In this document: positions 10,340-22,600 of the stretch, piece after piece
How the letters are laid out: each line of letters starts with the position of its first letter
Position numbering within the stretch: position 1 is the first letter of the stretch
Source of the DNA: Priapulus caudatus
Lineage: Eukaryota > Priapulida > Priapulimorpha > Priapulimorphida > Priapulidae
Length of the DNA: 41,063 bases
NCBI RefSeq assembly: GCF_000485595.1
Contig: NW_014577080.1
Coordinates: 158,104 to 199,166, forward strand
Direction: 5' to 3'
Translations under genes and position numbers: made by a program
The notes under the pieces: generated by a model
What the model was told of the DNA's origin: nothing
The model's input: the letters and a program-made list of their open reading frames with translations, nothing else
Database searches by the model: none

Positions 10340-13150
10340 GGACTTCCTAGCGCGCACTGCTTCCTACGTCGTTAAAATGAGGATTCATTGCCAAGTATCG
10401 TGTTAATTCCCGACCTAAAGGCGGCATCACAATTTCGCAGATGTACGCAGGCTCTTCTACCGATGGGCAAAACTAACATCGCTATAGCGTAGCTGGCATT
10501 GAACAATTCCCAAAACCATTCCCGGGCTAATATTATAGAACACAGTTATGCAATCAGACTAAGCCCGCCGACTGTTTACAAGGTGAAGTACACTTAGACG
10601 CGCATGGAAAAATATAAACGAGCGCAATTTAGACAAATATTATAAATAAATTAAGGGCGAAAATCAATTTGCTGTTGCACTTGTTCGACATCAAAATTAT
10701 TATGACTTCAACCTCAGGGCGTACCCACGGTAAATCTTTACCAGACTGTTTAATCATGTATGAAATTGCTTTTACAATACTACGCGTTCATAAAGCACCA
10801 TTAAGTCTTCCTTTAAGGGCAACAACCTAGCTCACAAAATACGGTTGGGCGCTCAAACATGGATAGTGTGTGTGTGTTGAGGCGTGAGTAAGCCTCTATA
10901 GTGTTCCTGTATTTAAATATTTTAAATCTGACACACTTGCTAAATTAAGCATAGAAACAGGTAGTGTCTACTTGCGGATATTTTTTATTTATATCTCTTA
11001 CTGCATTCTACAGCTATCCGTGTTAAGTATAGAATACTTGCTTGCACCTTGTTTTTGACTTTGTATTAAAGCGTCCGTTATAAAACAGTAGGCAAACACT
11101 AACATCCGCCTCGCCCCATAGGCACAGACAACTGAGATTACGGTATGTAACATTCGTACTACAGATAACGAGGTGCACCGCTATTAACCACCTAATTAGT
11201 CTTAGTAGGATCAATCAACAAAAAAATTATCGCGCGAGACATAAGCCCGGATATAAGATTTCGCATCAAACTATCGAATGATGGAACAACGTGCAGGATT
11301 GTGGATACAATATTAACAGTAGAGCCTACTAGAGGTTAGTAGCAACATTACGTGTCTGGCAGTGATGTCACGCGAAACATGAACACATGATTTATATCTG
11401 CCAGCATTATTGTATAAATCGAGGATAAACGAAAGTATAAACAAGAGAAAAATCGTCAATTAGAACGACGACGAGAGGAATGTCTGTAAACGGATGTGTA
11501 GTGTAACCAGTAGAATGAAGGTATAAAGTCAAAACTTGTTGTAGTAACCGGAATAAACTTTAATAACGCAGACACAGTGTCGTCGCATCGCACAAAGAGA
11601 CAAAGAACGCCGCACACGCGCATACGCGCGTGTGCTCAGCTCCGCGCCCAGAACCCGAACCTCCCCTCCCTTCCTATTACATCTCTCCCTATATATTCGC
11701 CCAAAACTCCCTACATCTTGAGCGCACATGTCACCCGTTCTGTCCAGTTCCAACCGTTCCCCTCATTTCACAATCACCCTAGAAACTGCATAACCTAACT
11801 ATTTCTCATCTGTATGCTAAACGCCGAACCCTGCTTCTATGTACAACTAAATCTATCTACGATTACTAATTCAATGAACATGTGTAAAACACACGTTACA
11901 GTAGTGTTCTATTGTTTTCATATATCGTTTTGCCAGGTGGAGGGACTCCTGATTCGGGGAATAAACGTGGAAGTTGAGTTTCACATATCTGCGTCCTCTA
12001 ATTTATTGGAGTAAGAGTTATGTAAGATAAAGATATCTACTATAATTCATGTAGTAAGAGAGATACAACAGGATGAAAGAGGAAACGTGTAGTCGGCTGA
12101 TCCCTCAGCACTGGCCGTAACTGAGACATGTGTTTATGTGTTCTAATGCCAAACGTATTCTATATCGTGTATACTAGTAAGCAATGTCTAATGTAATTAA
12201 TTAATTATGTAATTAGTGTCTAAAAGCTTGAGCGCAAATACTTCCAAATAAGTAATCTTACGCCGTGTAAAGACGGTAGAAATTTCAATGAAAAAGATGA
12301 CGACCCCTATTAGTTTACTAAGACGCCTACAAATCGAGAACTATCTCAATTCTGTAAACGAATGTCTGAAATAAAAGGAAATAATCGCACGGTTTTGCTA
12401 TCGGCCAGCAAGTCGATTTTTCCTAACATTCGCAGGGCGGGGAAACCAGCCAACCCAATACGCACAATTGCAGTGTTTGATTTACGACAATTGGCAGAGG
12501 TGTGAACGACATGCTGAACAAGCCTGTCTGGCAAGCACGGACGACCAGACTCGTCCCTTGTGTGAAGTAGATTAACCGATTTCGATATGGAGTGTGAATT
12601 CTGAAGCGATTGTGTAAGGCGTTGACTTTGAAAATGATTTTAGAGAAATGGTTACATCTCAATGTGCATAACGCTACCATCATGGCAAATTCTGTTAAAG
12701 TTTAAAATTATTGGCATGTAGATGTACGTAAATGTAATAATATACATCACGTCTGCATTTTAAGGAAGGAAGTGAGGAGATGAATCATCGGTGTTCATGG
12801 CAATAATATGACTTCACTTGTGATAAAAGTTGACGAATTCAATCGGAATGGAAAAGGGGGGCGAATATGCGATAATTAAGTGCATATAGACATGAGCGTC
12901 GAGAGACTCGATCTGAAATAGGTACAACAATCAAGAATACAGAATTATTCAAACGTTATCTCATGTACAGATCGGCCGTGCTAAGGATAACAACCGAGAA
13001 CTGAAACTGCTCGGAATACTGTCTTTCACGTGGTGGATGAAATCCCACAAGCCAAATATTATATGGATAGCTAATTATAGCTGTACGCGTACGGATGCGC
13101 GCCAGGCTATTTGTTTAATGATAATGATATTTGCTTACATTCTAATTAGT
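10340..13150. other. Non-coding stretch, no supported gene
   Basis: There are only open frames under 90 codons, without recognisable motifs. The stretch is unique sequence, AT-rich between about 12000 and 12400, with a brief TTAATTAATTA run near 12200. No mobile-element ends were seen. Confidence 0.55.
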
Positions 13151-13153
13151 GCC

Positions 13154-13210
<57 letters not shown>

Positions 13211-13221
13211 TATATATATAT
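13154..13221. repeat. (GT)n-(AT)n microsatellite
   Basis: About 28 uninterrupted GT units are followed by about six AT units. Lack of interruptions implies a young, probably polymorphic array. Confidence 0.97.
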
Positions 13222-13229
13222 CCTTTTAT

Positions 13230-14915
13230 CTAATGCAATTTAATATACATTAGGCACACATAACTGATTATTATCAACACTCATTTACACGTTCGAGTTC
13301 TTTGTTAGTCGTTTATAGCGAAGATCGATAGGTAATCTGACATATTGCAGCCACGGACAACCTTTCATAGATCAACATGGCCAAAAAGTTAGCTGATATT
13401 TCCTGCGGCGATCGTGACTGCGTTATTTGACAATTCGCACCATGAAGTAGCGATTACTAACTGCAATTACAAATTAATGGAGCACCGTTCACGCTGTGAT
13501 CAGATGCTGTAAATACTTATTAGCTGTACTCACGTGTTTAGTTTACCTAACCTCAACTTGTAGTCATGACGCCAACCAGAGTACCAACACTCGACCGTCC
13601 ACCCCAACAATTGTTTTTCAATTTATAATTTCGTTCTATAAAGTGAAGTGGATACGTTAGTGATCACGAGTAATCATCTAATAGCAATGACGGCGGCGTC
13701 TGCTGACGGTTTGAACATCAAATACATACCTGCATCTAAAAAATCGGAGGTCTTTTTTTCCTAAATTTTGAGATGGAGTACATGCAATTAATGTAATAGT
13801 AGATTAACATTGTTTAGCTACTATTGTTGATAATAGCTACAGCTGGCTATCCATCTTGAACCCACATAGAGCAGCCTGTCTCCGTAGCACCGTGTCTGAA
13901 TTGGATCTTGATCTCAAAGGTAGGTTATATTTCTCCTGATATAATAAAGCTTACTGTGACAAGGAATTATACTTTTATCTAAATAAATGCAGAAATAATC
14001 GCGGTGATGTAGTGGCGTGATGCTAATTGTTCACTCAAGCCAATATCAAACGCAGTCGCTGTCAAATGTTTAGGAATTGAACGAAGAATATTGCATAGCG
14101 ATATGCCGTGAAGACCGCAATAGGCCGCAATATGCCTTGAAAACCATGTATAGTGGCATAATAATGGTGGGCAATATTATGGCACGGACAAGCTATCGAT
14201 TATCTCATATGGCAGCTGTAGAGGCTATATGCACGTCGGTATCAACTATAATACTACATTATTTATCATTATCAGACATTTAATGGCTAATATACATACG
14301 ACCGAAAATCCATTTTTTTGCTCGACTGTAACACGGACGCATATAAGCTGCAACGTTAAAATGATAACACATAATTATGTGACAACGCTATACACACCAT
14401 CACGTAATAATATCAATCGTCATGCAATGTGACGATATTTAGTTCAAAATGACTGGAAAATAGTACCTTGTCAAACGTGGCGTAGGTCAAAATAATATAG
14501 CAACATAAACTGGCTCGACGTAATAATTGCCAGCAGAGAATGAAGCGATTTCAACCTAATGTATATATTCGTAAAGTAAAATTGATTACATTACTATCTT
14601 TGCTATTAATGAGGGTCTTTCTTCATGTTTGAAATGGAATCTCATTTGTATGAACTTCAAGTTTTCACAGCCATAATGGATTTGGCACGATTTTTGGCGC
14701 ATGGAGCAAAATTTATAACATGATTCTTGCCTCATGAGACCAGTTGCTGATGAACTAACTTGAATTATACGCACACATAGGGGAAGGTCGCTGTGCTAGA
14801 TTCACGATTAAAACCCGAATTTCAGATTGAAGAAAATATAGACTTTTTACTGTCTTTCGCTTTTTAATCATTATCGAAAATATTCATGCCTGAGTTATGC
14901 GTTTTATCACGTTTT
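13230..14915. other. Non-coding stretch, no supported gene
   Basis: Open frames are under 70 codons and overlap. No protein motif, RNA gene or long repeat is recognisable. Confidence 0.55.
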
Positions 14916-14922
14916 ATTATGT

Positions 14923-14951
14923 TGTGTCGTGTCGTGTCGTGTCGTGTCGTG
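14923..14951. repeat. (GTGTC)n pentanucleotide array
   Basis: About six GTGTC units, ending at the start of the CATA array. It is the first block of the composite satellite region that extends to 16235. Confidence 0.9.
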
Positions 14952-14952
14952 A

Positions 14953-15112
14953 ACATACATACATACATACATACATACATACATACCCACACACGTACGT
15001 ACGTAACCGCATGCGCGTACACACACTCTCTCTCACGTATAAATAAATAAATAAATAAACAAATAAATAAATAAATAAATAAATAATTAAATATATAAAC
15101 AAATAAATAAGT
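14953..15112. repeat. (CATA)n, ACGT and (AAAT)n arrays
   Basis: About eight CATA units lead through an ACGTACGT segment and a short CT run into about 70 bp of AAAT units with occasional AAAC. All are tetranucleotide-based. Confidence 0.9.
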
Positions 15113-15246
15113 ATGATATACTTACTGTGCGTCGCCCATATGTGTGACAGATGAATGAGAAGTAGACTCCAGTAGACAGCACCCGATAGCCGGCGCATAG
15201 CTCTAATCAACTCACCTGCAACATTCGACAAACGATCATAAATCAA

Positions 15247-15325
15247 TCATCTATCTATCTGTGTGTCTGTCTGTCTGTCGGTCTGTCGGTCGGTTTGTTA
15301 TTCTGTCTTTCTGTCTGTCGGTCTA

Positions 15326-15356
<31 letters not shown>

Positions 15357-15687
15357 TACTGTCTTTCTGTCTGTCTTTCTGTCTGCCTGTCTGTTTGTCT
15401 GTCGGTCGGTCGGTCTGTCTGTCTGTATGTATGTCTGTCTGTCTCTCTGTCGGTCGGTCGGTCGGTCGGTCTGTCTGTCTGTCTGTCTGTCTGTCTTCCT
15501 GTATGTCTGTCTGTTTGTCTGTATATTCCTCCATCCATCCGTCCGTCTGTCTGTCTGTCTGTCTGTCTGGCTGGCTGGCTGTCTGTCTGTCGGTCGGTCG
15601 GTCGGTTTGACTGTCTGTCTGTCTGTCTGTCTATCTGTCTGTCTGTCTGTCCCTCCATTTCCCGTCCGTCTGTCCGTCCGTCCGTCC

Positions 15688-15766
<79 letters not shown>

Positions 15767-15777
15767 GGTCTGTTTGT
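15247..15777. repeat. (TGTC)n satellite, about 520 bp
   Basis: This is a long tetranucleotide array, mostly TGTC with TCGG, TTTC, TATC and TGGC variant units interspersed. The longest pure run is about 15680-15765. Since 4 and 3 are coprime, every plus-strand frame gives the same SVCL-type peptide repeat and the minus strand gives DRQT repeats. None of these frames is a gene. Confidence 0.97.
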
Positions 15778-15950
15778 TTGCCTACCTGCCTTCCTGCCTG
15801 ACCGACCTACCAGCCGACCGGCTGACCAGCCGACTGACTGCCTGCATGCATGCCTGAATGCCTGTCTGCATGCCTGACTGCTTGTTTGTATGCCTGACTG
15901 CTTGTCTGTATGCCTGAATGCCTGTCTGTATTCCTGTCTATCTGTCCTTG
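15778..15950. repeat. Diverged tetranucleotide tail (TGCC/TGAC/CGAC)
   Basis: The tetranucleotide register continues from the TGTC array but with mixed units (CTGCC, GACCGACC, GCATGCC). A 20-base unit around TGCCTGACTGCTTGT repeats at about 15870-15930. It looks like an older flank of the same array. Confidence 0.8.
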
Positions 15951-16059
15951 CACCCATTCGCCATCTAATATACCTGTCTCCAAAGGCATTCAGACGCGCG
16001 TGCACATATGAATCCGTCAGTTAATCCAGCCGGCTGCTGTTCGTTTCTTTCCTCGTGCA

Positions 16060-16123
16060 TTTAATCTTTCTTTCTCTCTCTCGCTCTCTCTTTCTCTCTG
16101 TCTCTCTATCTCATGCTTTATTA

Positions 16124-16160
<37 letters not shown>

Positions 16161-16235
16161 ATGTATGTATGTATGTATACGTGTGTGTGTGGGTGCGTGC
16201 GTGCGTGCGTGCGTGCCGTGCGTGCGTGCGTGTAC
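16060..16235. repeat. (CT)n, (GTAT)n and (GTGC)n arrays
   Basis: CT runs up to 16155 are followed by GTAT units to about 16180 and by GTGC units to about 16230. A single CGTGCCGTGC interruption breaks the last array. Confidence 0.92.
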
Positions 16236-16279
16236 ATGTGTTAGTGTGTTTACGTACTATGTGTCAACAGATGTGACAT

Positions 16280-19200
16280 TATGTCCCACCTGACTTGTGA
16301 TGATATATGTTTCCCGCTTGCACCCCACGCGATAACTAGATTGTCCGTCCCTGCACATCCTTACGACGATATGTCTACCGAAACATGCAGCCATGCGAAT
16401 GCAATGGCACTGGATCAGTGACAGCAACGAAGTAGTGGTTTTTTTTCTGCGCGCTCACGGGGGATAGGTGCCGCAAATTAATTGTGTACAACGCATGCTA
16501 ATATCAATAAATGTGTTCCGACAAAGTAATCGTTGTGTTGAGATCGAATTAACAAAAGTATTTAGAACGATGTCGTTAACTGTCGGAATCTGTAAAGGCG
16601 ACGTCCACAACGAATGGGTATTTGTCGATCGATGTCAACGAGGAAGTAGAGTTCGCAATGAATAAATGAATGCACGCACGAACGCCGCTGACAAATGCAT
16701 TAGCTTCGTAATGGCACAAGGCATGTTATAATGCACGATTGCTACTCGTGTACTCTGCTAGGCCATTTAGGCGAGGTCTTCCTTATCATCTTGATATATT
16801 TTCCTAATCTGAATTACATTCCTTGAAGACCCCTGCGCTCCCCATAGGAAATGCATGCGGTTGATCATAATGGATTATGAATGTGGAAAGGGGGCATGCC
16901 AGTTAGTACACGCTCTGGCACATCACGACAAAATTTTATTTTTAGATGTGTTTAACGCTTTCAACAAGTACGTCAATTAAACAGAATAGAACAAATCTAG
17001 ATGTTTGACCATGCCAACATGTCACAATCACCTATACCCTAGCGGATACGCGTGCCATCTTTCGAACCTAATACAATCATCGACATGACAACTACGTTAG
17101 GAACGCAGTGTCGTAAATTACACGTGCTTACTAATTTCGATGTTAGACGCGCTCTTACTACGATGACGACATCAGTGTACCTGCAGTACGAGTAATAAGC
17201 TACGCAGCTCCGCTCGTCCACGATCGCCAATGAATCATCCTAATGGAAACACACGCGCCTTGTCTGAGCTTCGTCGACCATCGATTTGGCACTTACGACG
17301 CCGACATGCAGCGTGTGATGTTCTCGCCGGTAGGCTATGATAGATCTGGACGACGTCGCTCAGCTGTACGCATTTCTAATCCGATCATATGCTGATTGTA
17401 CATGCATGCATGCCCCTGGCAACTTACAAAAGCAATACCCGACGCCGTTCTGAATGTGATGGCGGCGCATATGTGTCGTGTGTGGCTTCAGGTGGCATGC
17501 TCGATTTGCCGCGTCCATATTCATGACCGCGTGGCTCAATGTTTCGCGCATAATCATCATGTGGCCCTTTAGCGCGGGTAGCGACGCGGTGCTAGGCGAG
17601 GGCTGTTCGCAGCAGCACGATAAGCTGTTAGATTGCAGGGCGCAGCTAGATCATAGTGTAACACTGTAAGTAAGAGCAATGGATTAGCGATACTTTATAT
17701 ACGCTGACAGCATGAATGACACATGTCACCATCGTTACATTAGAGACAAGGAGGCGCATTAATCATTATTCGAAACGTTGTTTGAAGCTGATATTTGGAG
17801 AGGGACTACTTTAGTGCAGGTGATATCACCAGCTGTATATGAATAGAGATTCTCTATTTGTGCACTCCTGATATTAGTAAAGCAGCACATTTACCGTCCG
17901 TGTGTTATAAACAACGGTAGGTGAGCCTGTGACAAAGTTACGTTGCACACTACTGTTGTACATTGATGAGTCTGTTATTATATTCAGTTTAGATAGTGTT
18001 TAAGATAGATGTAATATATCATGTCTAACAGCTTCGAGAGATTATGATCTCACATCACATTACGTAAGGGAGCACAATAAAAGCTAATTTTTCCTGAATA
18101 GGATAATAATTAATTACAGCAATTTGTAGGAATTGCATTTGCTAATGCACACTCTTATTTTCACGTATTATTTCATTAGTAATGTATCAGATTTATTGCA
18201 GATGACTAGAATCGTTCACTTTTGTCAATTTGTATAGGTAATTCACTTCATCTCATTATTATTAGACCACATTTTCGTGCGCATTATGTCTTGAGAAGTC
18301 GTTATAATTACCATCGGGGTTACTTCATCGAGTCCGTTAAAATGCCATGGCTGATTCTGACGATAAGAACTAAACTAGCGCTTGATAAATATTATATTTA
18401 AATCCGCCTGGAGTAGAACAATGGTCCTAGTTAGGTATAAATCCAAATTATGCATTGAAAAAGCAGGCGTTGATTCAGTTAACTCATGCGAGATTTGATT
18501 ACATGGTATTTCGTTAACAGAATAAATTTTAATTCGGACATGTGCAATACAAAAGATTGAGTTCGAAGAAATACCAATTTACCATATTTATTGCGTTTGT
18601 TTTTAGTAATTTGTTTTCAATTTCATCGCTAAAGCTGATCAGGCTGTTCGATATCAACGCGTTATCTGATCAAGAACACTTCTGCGTGCAGTTGATCAAT
18701 AATGCTTGCGATAAGCAAGTCTTTGAGCAGTATTTAATCCACTGCCAAGGCTCCGGGATCACGGGGGAGATGCGGTAGTTAATAAAGCTGTTCTCATAAG
18801 AAAGAGCATCCACTCGAAGTATTGCGCTATATGTACCGTGAAGGAAAAATATCACCGTGTGCCGGTCAGTTATCTGACTTTTCGCAATATATCTATATTT
18901 GCATCTATATTGGCGCACGTCATAAATCCTTGTCTCATTGTGACGGCCCTCAATGATTTGCGAATTTTATGTAAGGTAACAATGCGGGGGTTTGCTTGCT
19001 ATCTCACCACAACTACAATAATATATAATAATTCCCCTTAATTATGTATCTTACGTGTAATGTGACTGGTATAGATCTACGCTCTCCAGATTCACGCTCA
19101 ATTCGGTCTCATCTAAGGCGTTGACGACACAAGCGGCCTGCTAAATGGTGGATGCTTAACCGTTGACAGCACTGCCACCTAGCGTGTCATTCGGCGTGTT

Positions 19201-19500
19201 GCTACGCTGCCAGTACTTCTCGAGCCAACACTCGCTTTCTGACGCACCGAACGGACAACGAATTACAAGTGCGTCGGGTGAATTCAGCCTGCGCGCTCGA
19301 TCGATCGTCTAATGTAGATCACAGCACCGGGAAGAAATCAACAAAATGTCTGTAGCCATTTGCGTCTATTAAATCAGATCTTCGCCACTCTCTACTCGCT
19401 TCGTGCGAATTTCGATCCGTTGTTACTGAAACAAAAAGTATCATCTTGCTATCGGGCCATAGCAGATATCCCGATAAATCATAAAATCGTACTCAATGGG
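16280..19500. other. Non-coding stretch, no supported gene
   Basis: No open frame exceeds about 82 codons and none carries a motif I recognise. The sequence is unique by eye. 17900-18600 is AT-rich. Confidence 0.55.
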
Positions 19501-19507
19501 TTATTGT

Positions 19508-19573
19508 CCCACTCACTCGCTCATTCGCTCGCTCGCTCGCTCGCTCACTCACTCACTCACTCACTCACTCACT

Positions 19574-19635
<62 letters not shown>
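19508..19635. repeat. (CACT/CGCT)n followed by (GT)n
   Basis: Tetranucleotide CACT and CGCT units run to about 19574 and are followed by about 30 uninterrupted GT units. The 180-codon open frame that crosses it at 19360-19902 owes half its length to the array and is not supported as a gene. Confidence 0.95.
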
Positions 19636-19638
<3 letters not shown>

Positions 19639-19639
19639 A

Positions 19640-22600
19640 CAGAGTGCGCGTGCATGCATGCATGGTGTACGTCTGTCTGTGCGGCGGGCGGTGTCAGGGG
19701 CGCAGTAACTTACGTAATGGCCCAGCCGATAGTCGCGCGGATGATGTACATACGCGGAGCATGTCTCCGGTGTGGCTTTCCGACGGTTAAGCGGCGGATA
19801 TATAAACGACACATCTGTACGGGTTTCATCGCTAAACACATGATTCCCTTCATTGCGCGTGTGCGGGGCAGGATATACCGTAGATTACTGCGCACATGTT
19901 GAGCCACTGCGATTTCGTTTTAAACCGAGAAAGAAGGTCTTCTTTTCATCACAGAAGCTCGTTCTGTATAAATATTGACCACAGTATGTCTTGACAGGGC
20001 GCGTGCTCGGCAGAACCATTAAAAATAACACGTATATTCCGCGGTGTCGCTCGCTTTCTAACACTGCGCAATCAAACACGACACTTGAATTGGCCGCATG
20101 TTGGCTGTAAAATCGAGTCACGATTCATGCTCCGCGGTGTGGATCGTACCGTAAAAATAGCGTTTCACTTACCGCTACATGAAGCGTATAGTATAGCATG
20201 TGTGCGAGCTTCGCAACAGCATTAATGGATTTCCCGTATAATTCCCTTTTTTGATATCACTCTCCCACGTCGGTTTAAACTGCTCGTGCATTGTGCTTTG
20301 ATTTTACTCGAAAATGCGGCGGAACACGTTCGCCCGAACACGCATGTTCATTTCGGTTGTTTTTATTAGTGTAACGTAGTGTAGCGGAGTTCTAGAATGA
20401 AACGTCTAAGGCTCTTTCCTTCTATATATGCGTCGATTACCGAAATAGAATCCTTACCGTAATAAAATCCTTACACGTAAGCACCGGCGTGAAACTACTT
20501 CAGCAGCTCGTTAAATATGCAAGCTTGATACGAGTGCGCAGCACGCATACGTGCTTAAATAGTAAAGATCATTTCCAAGGCAGAATGATAGTCGTAATCA
20601 TGCCACACGTGGCCACACGACAGCATGTGCGTCAGTAATCACTGTTCAGCGAGAAGTTCGTTAGGCGTCTCGGCGCTGTAGGAACCTCGGCGCAGTACAG
20701 GTACTTATAAGCAATTTAGCGCGGGACCAAAGGGCGATCAATAATCTACTAGTTTACACAAGTAAAGGGGTCATTTGTGGCCCTTGAGATCTCCTACTCC
20801 TGGCGTTATTCCTCATCGCAAATCCTCTTCGCTGCAAGCACACGCGAAGAGCTTGGATTTACGTCAATACCAGAATCTATAAACTGCACGCTTGTGCATA
20901 AATTAACAAGCATAATTAGCAGATGCAATCCCTATGGATGAAAGTAGTATTATTCATAAGCATGTTGACAGTGCTGCGCTATACCACGCATACTTATCCG
21001 GTCGCCACCGTGTACGCTTCTAATTAGGCATGTTTGCACATCAAACATGTTTAGCGGTTGAATTGAGTAATATGCAAATATATCAGGAAATTAAGCGGTG
21101 ATATTTGCATATCGGAATATCATGTACGAATTATAAAATACAAACATTCGCTTTGTGAAGGAGAGTAATATTAATCGATTTCATCCACATGGAAAATTTG
21201 AGCACAATTCATCGACTCGTTTTTTTTTTATTTTGTTGATCTGCTATATGCGAAAAACGTCTATTAGAAAAAAACGAGAAATAAATGAACGGATCAGACA
21301 CTGCTACTCAACGACGGCAATAATGCAACTGACGATGGAATCTACCTGTATACCAAATATGATCTTCCACTCTTCAACATTTTACGGCTAAGGACGGCAG
21401 CCAAGGTGAGTACAAATCATTTTCGCGAGTTTCTGACGTTAGAGATCCCATCCCTCGATCAATAAGTGAACTGCAAATTATTGCCAGTTGTCTTTTGCGG
21501 TCATGCAGGGAACTTTAGCGGCATGAAATATACCGGCATTGACCCAAAGCAATAGAAAGCAGCAGCGCAAGGCAGGTGTGAGTGAGTGAGAGCGATTTGC
21601 TACGACATGTCTAAAAGCGGGACTAGTATGCGCGGGACGATAAACCGAGGCAGGACGCGAATGTCAGAAGAGCCCGCAGGAATCATCACAAACGTGCTCA
21701 GACTGCTGTATATCAGCTCGCCGCACTACAACGCAGCAGCAGGGGAGGGGGGAGGGATGGACGGATGCATCCCAGATCGGACTGTTAGGCGATCTGCCAC
21801 ATCCCGGACACGTGAAAAAACGATCGAGTGTCAGACCATGACAGACATAATTATGCTAACCAAACCGAATGAAAGAACGGAAATCCTGTCCAGGCCAAAC
21901 CCATTTACGCGCCACACCTGCTAGTTGGTGCCACCACGACTAAGCAACGCCAACTAGACCACTGTCGCGTTGGTCGTGTTAATAGAGGGTGCTTTCTTGG
22001 TCGAGTCACGAGCAATCTGGCTTGTTGTGTCACCTAGTTGGTAGATGGCTTCGTCGCCACTTTTACGTGGAAAAAGACGTGAAATGCGTGTATCAGCACT
22101 GGCTGCTGTGACGAGCGATGCTCCAATTGGTGAAAATTAGATCAAGGGTTAATGTACAGAGCAGTTTTTTTGATTTGTGCAATCCAGGACACGCCACTGC
22201 TGGGTGTATGTTATCTGAAAGCTACTATACACGACATGCTGAATCTCCAGCGACATTTCCACTCTGTAAAATAACTGTTAACTATTTTCGAACGAAATGT
22301 AATCGAAACGCGGCGTGCATGTTTGCTGATTGCTCTTGTTGGACATGGAACTTATTCCTCGCTAGGTGCCACATATTTAATCATGAAATTGCGTGATCTA
22401 CGCAGATTTACAAATCTCAATGTTAACTAGGTAGGGGAATATTCACACGTAGCATGATATGGCAGAAATCAAACATAAATCTCTCCGGTATTATCTGTAT
22501 ATTTACTGAAATCTCACCAACATGATGCATTACCATATCTATTAGGGGCATTGTGTTTTACGATAACCTTCACCAAAAAATGTTTATTCTCCCCCGAGAG

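Noticed and set aside
9790-10357. Open frames up to 163 codons on the minus strand with His/Pro-rich peptides
   Set aside because: They read through AC, GGY and GTGC simple repeats and show no domain.
15247-16005. Open frames of 100 to 198 codons on both strands
   Set aside because: They are produced by the TGTC tetranucleotide, which lacks stops in every frame; peptides are SVCL or DRQT repeats.
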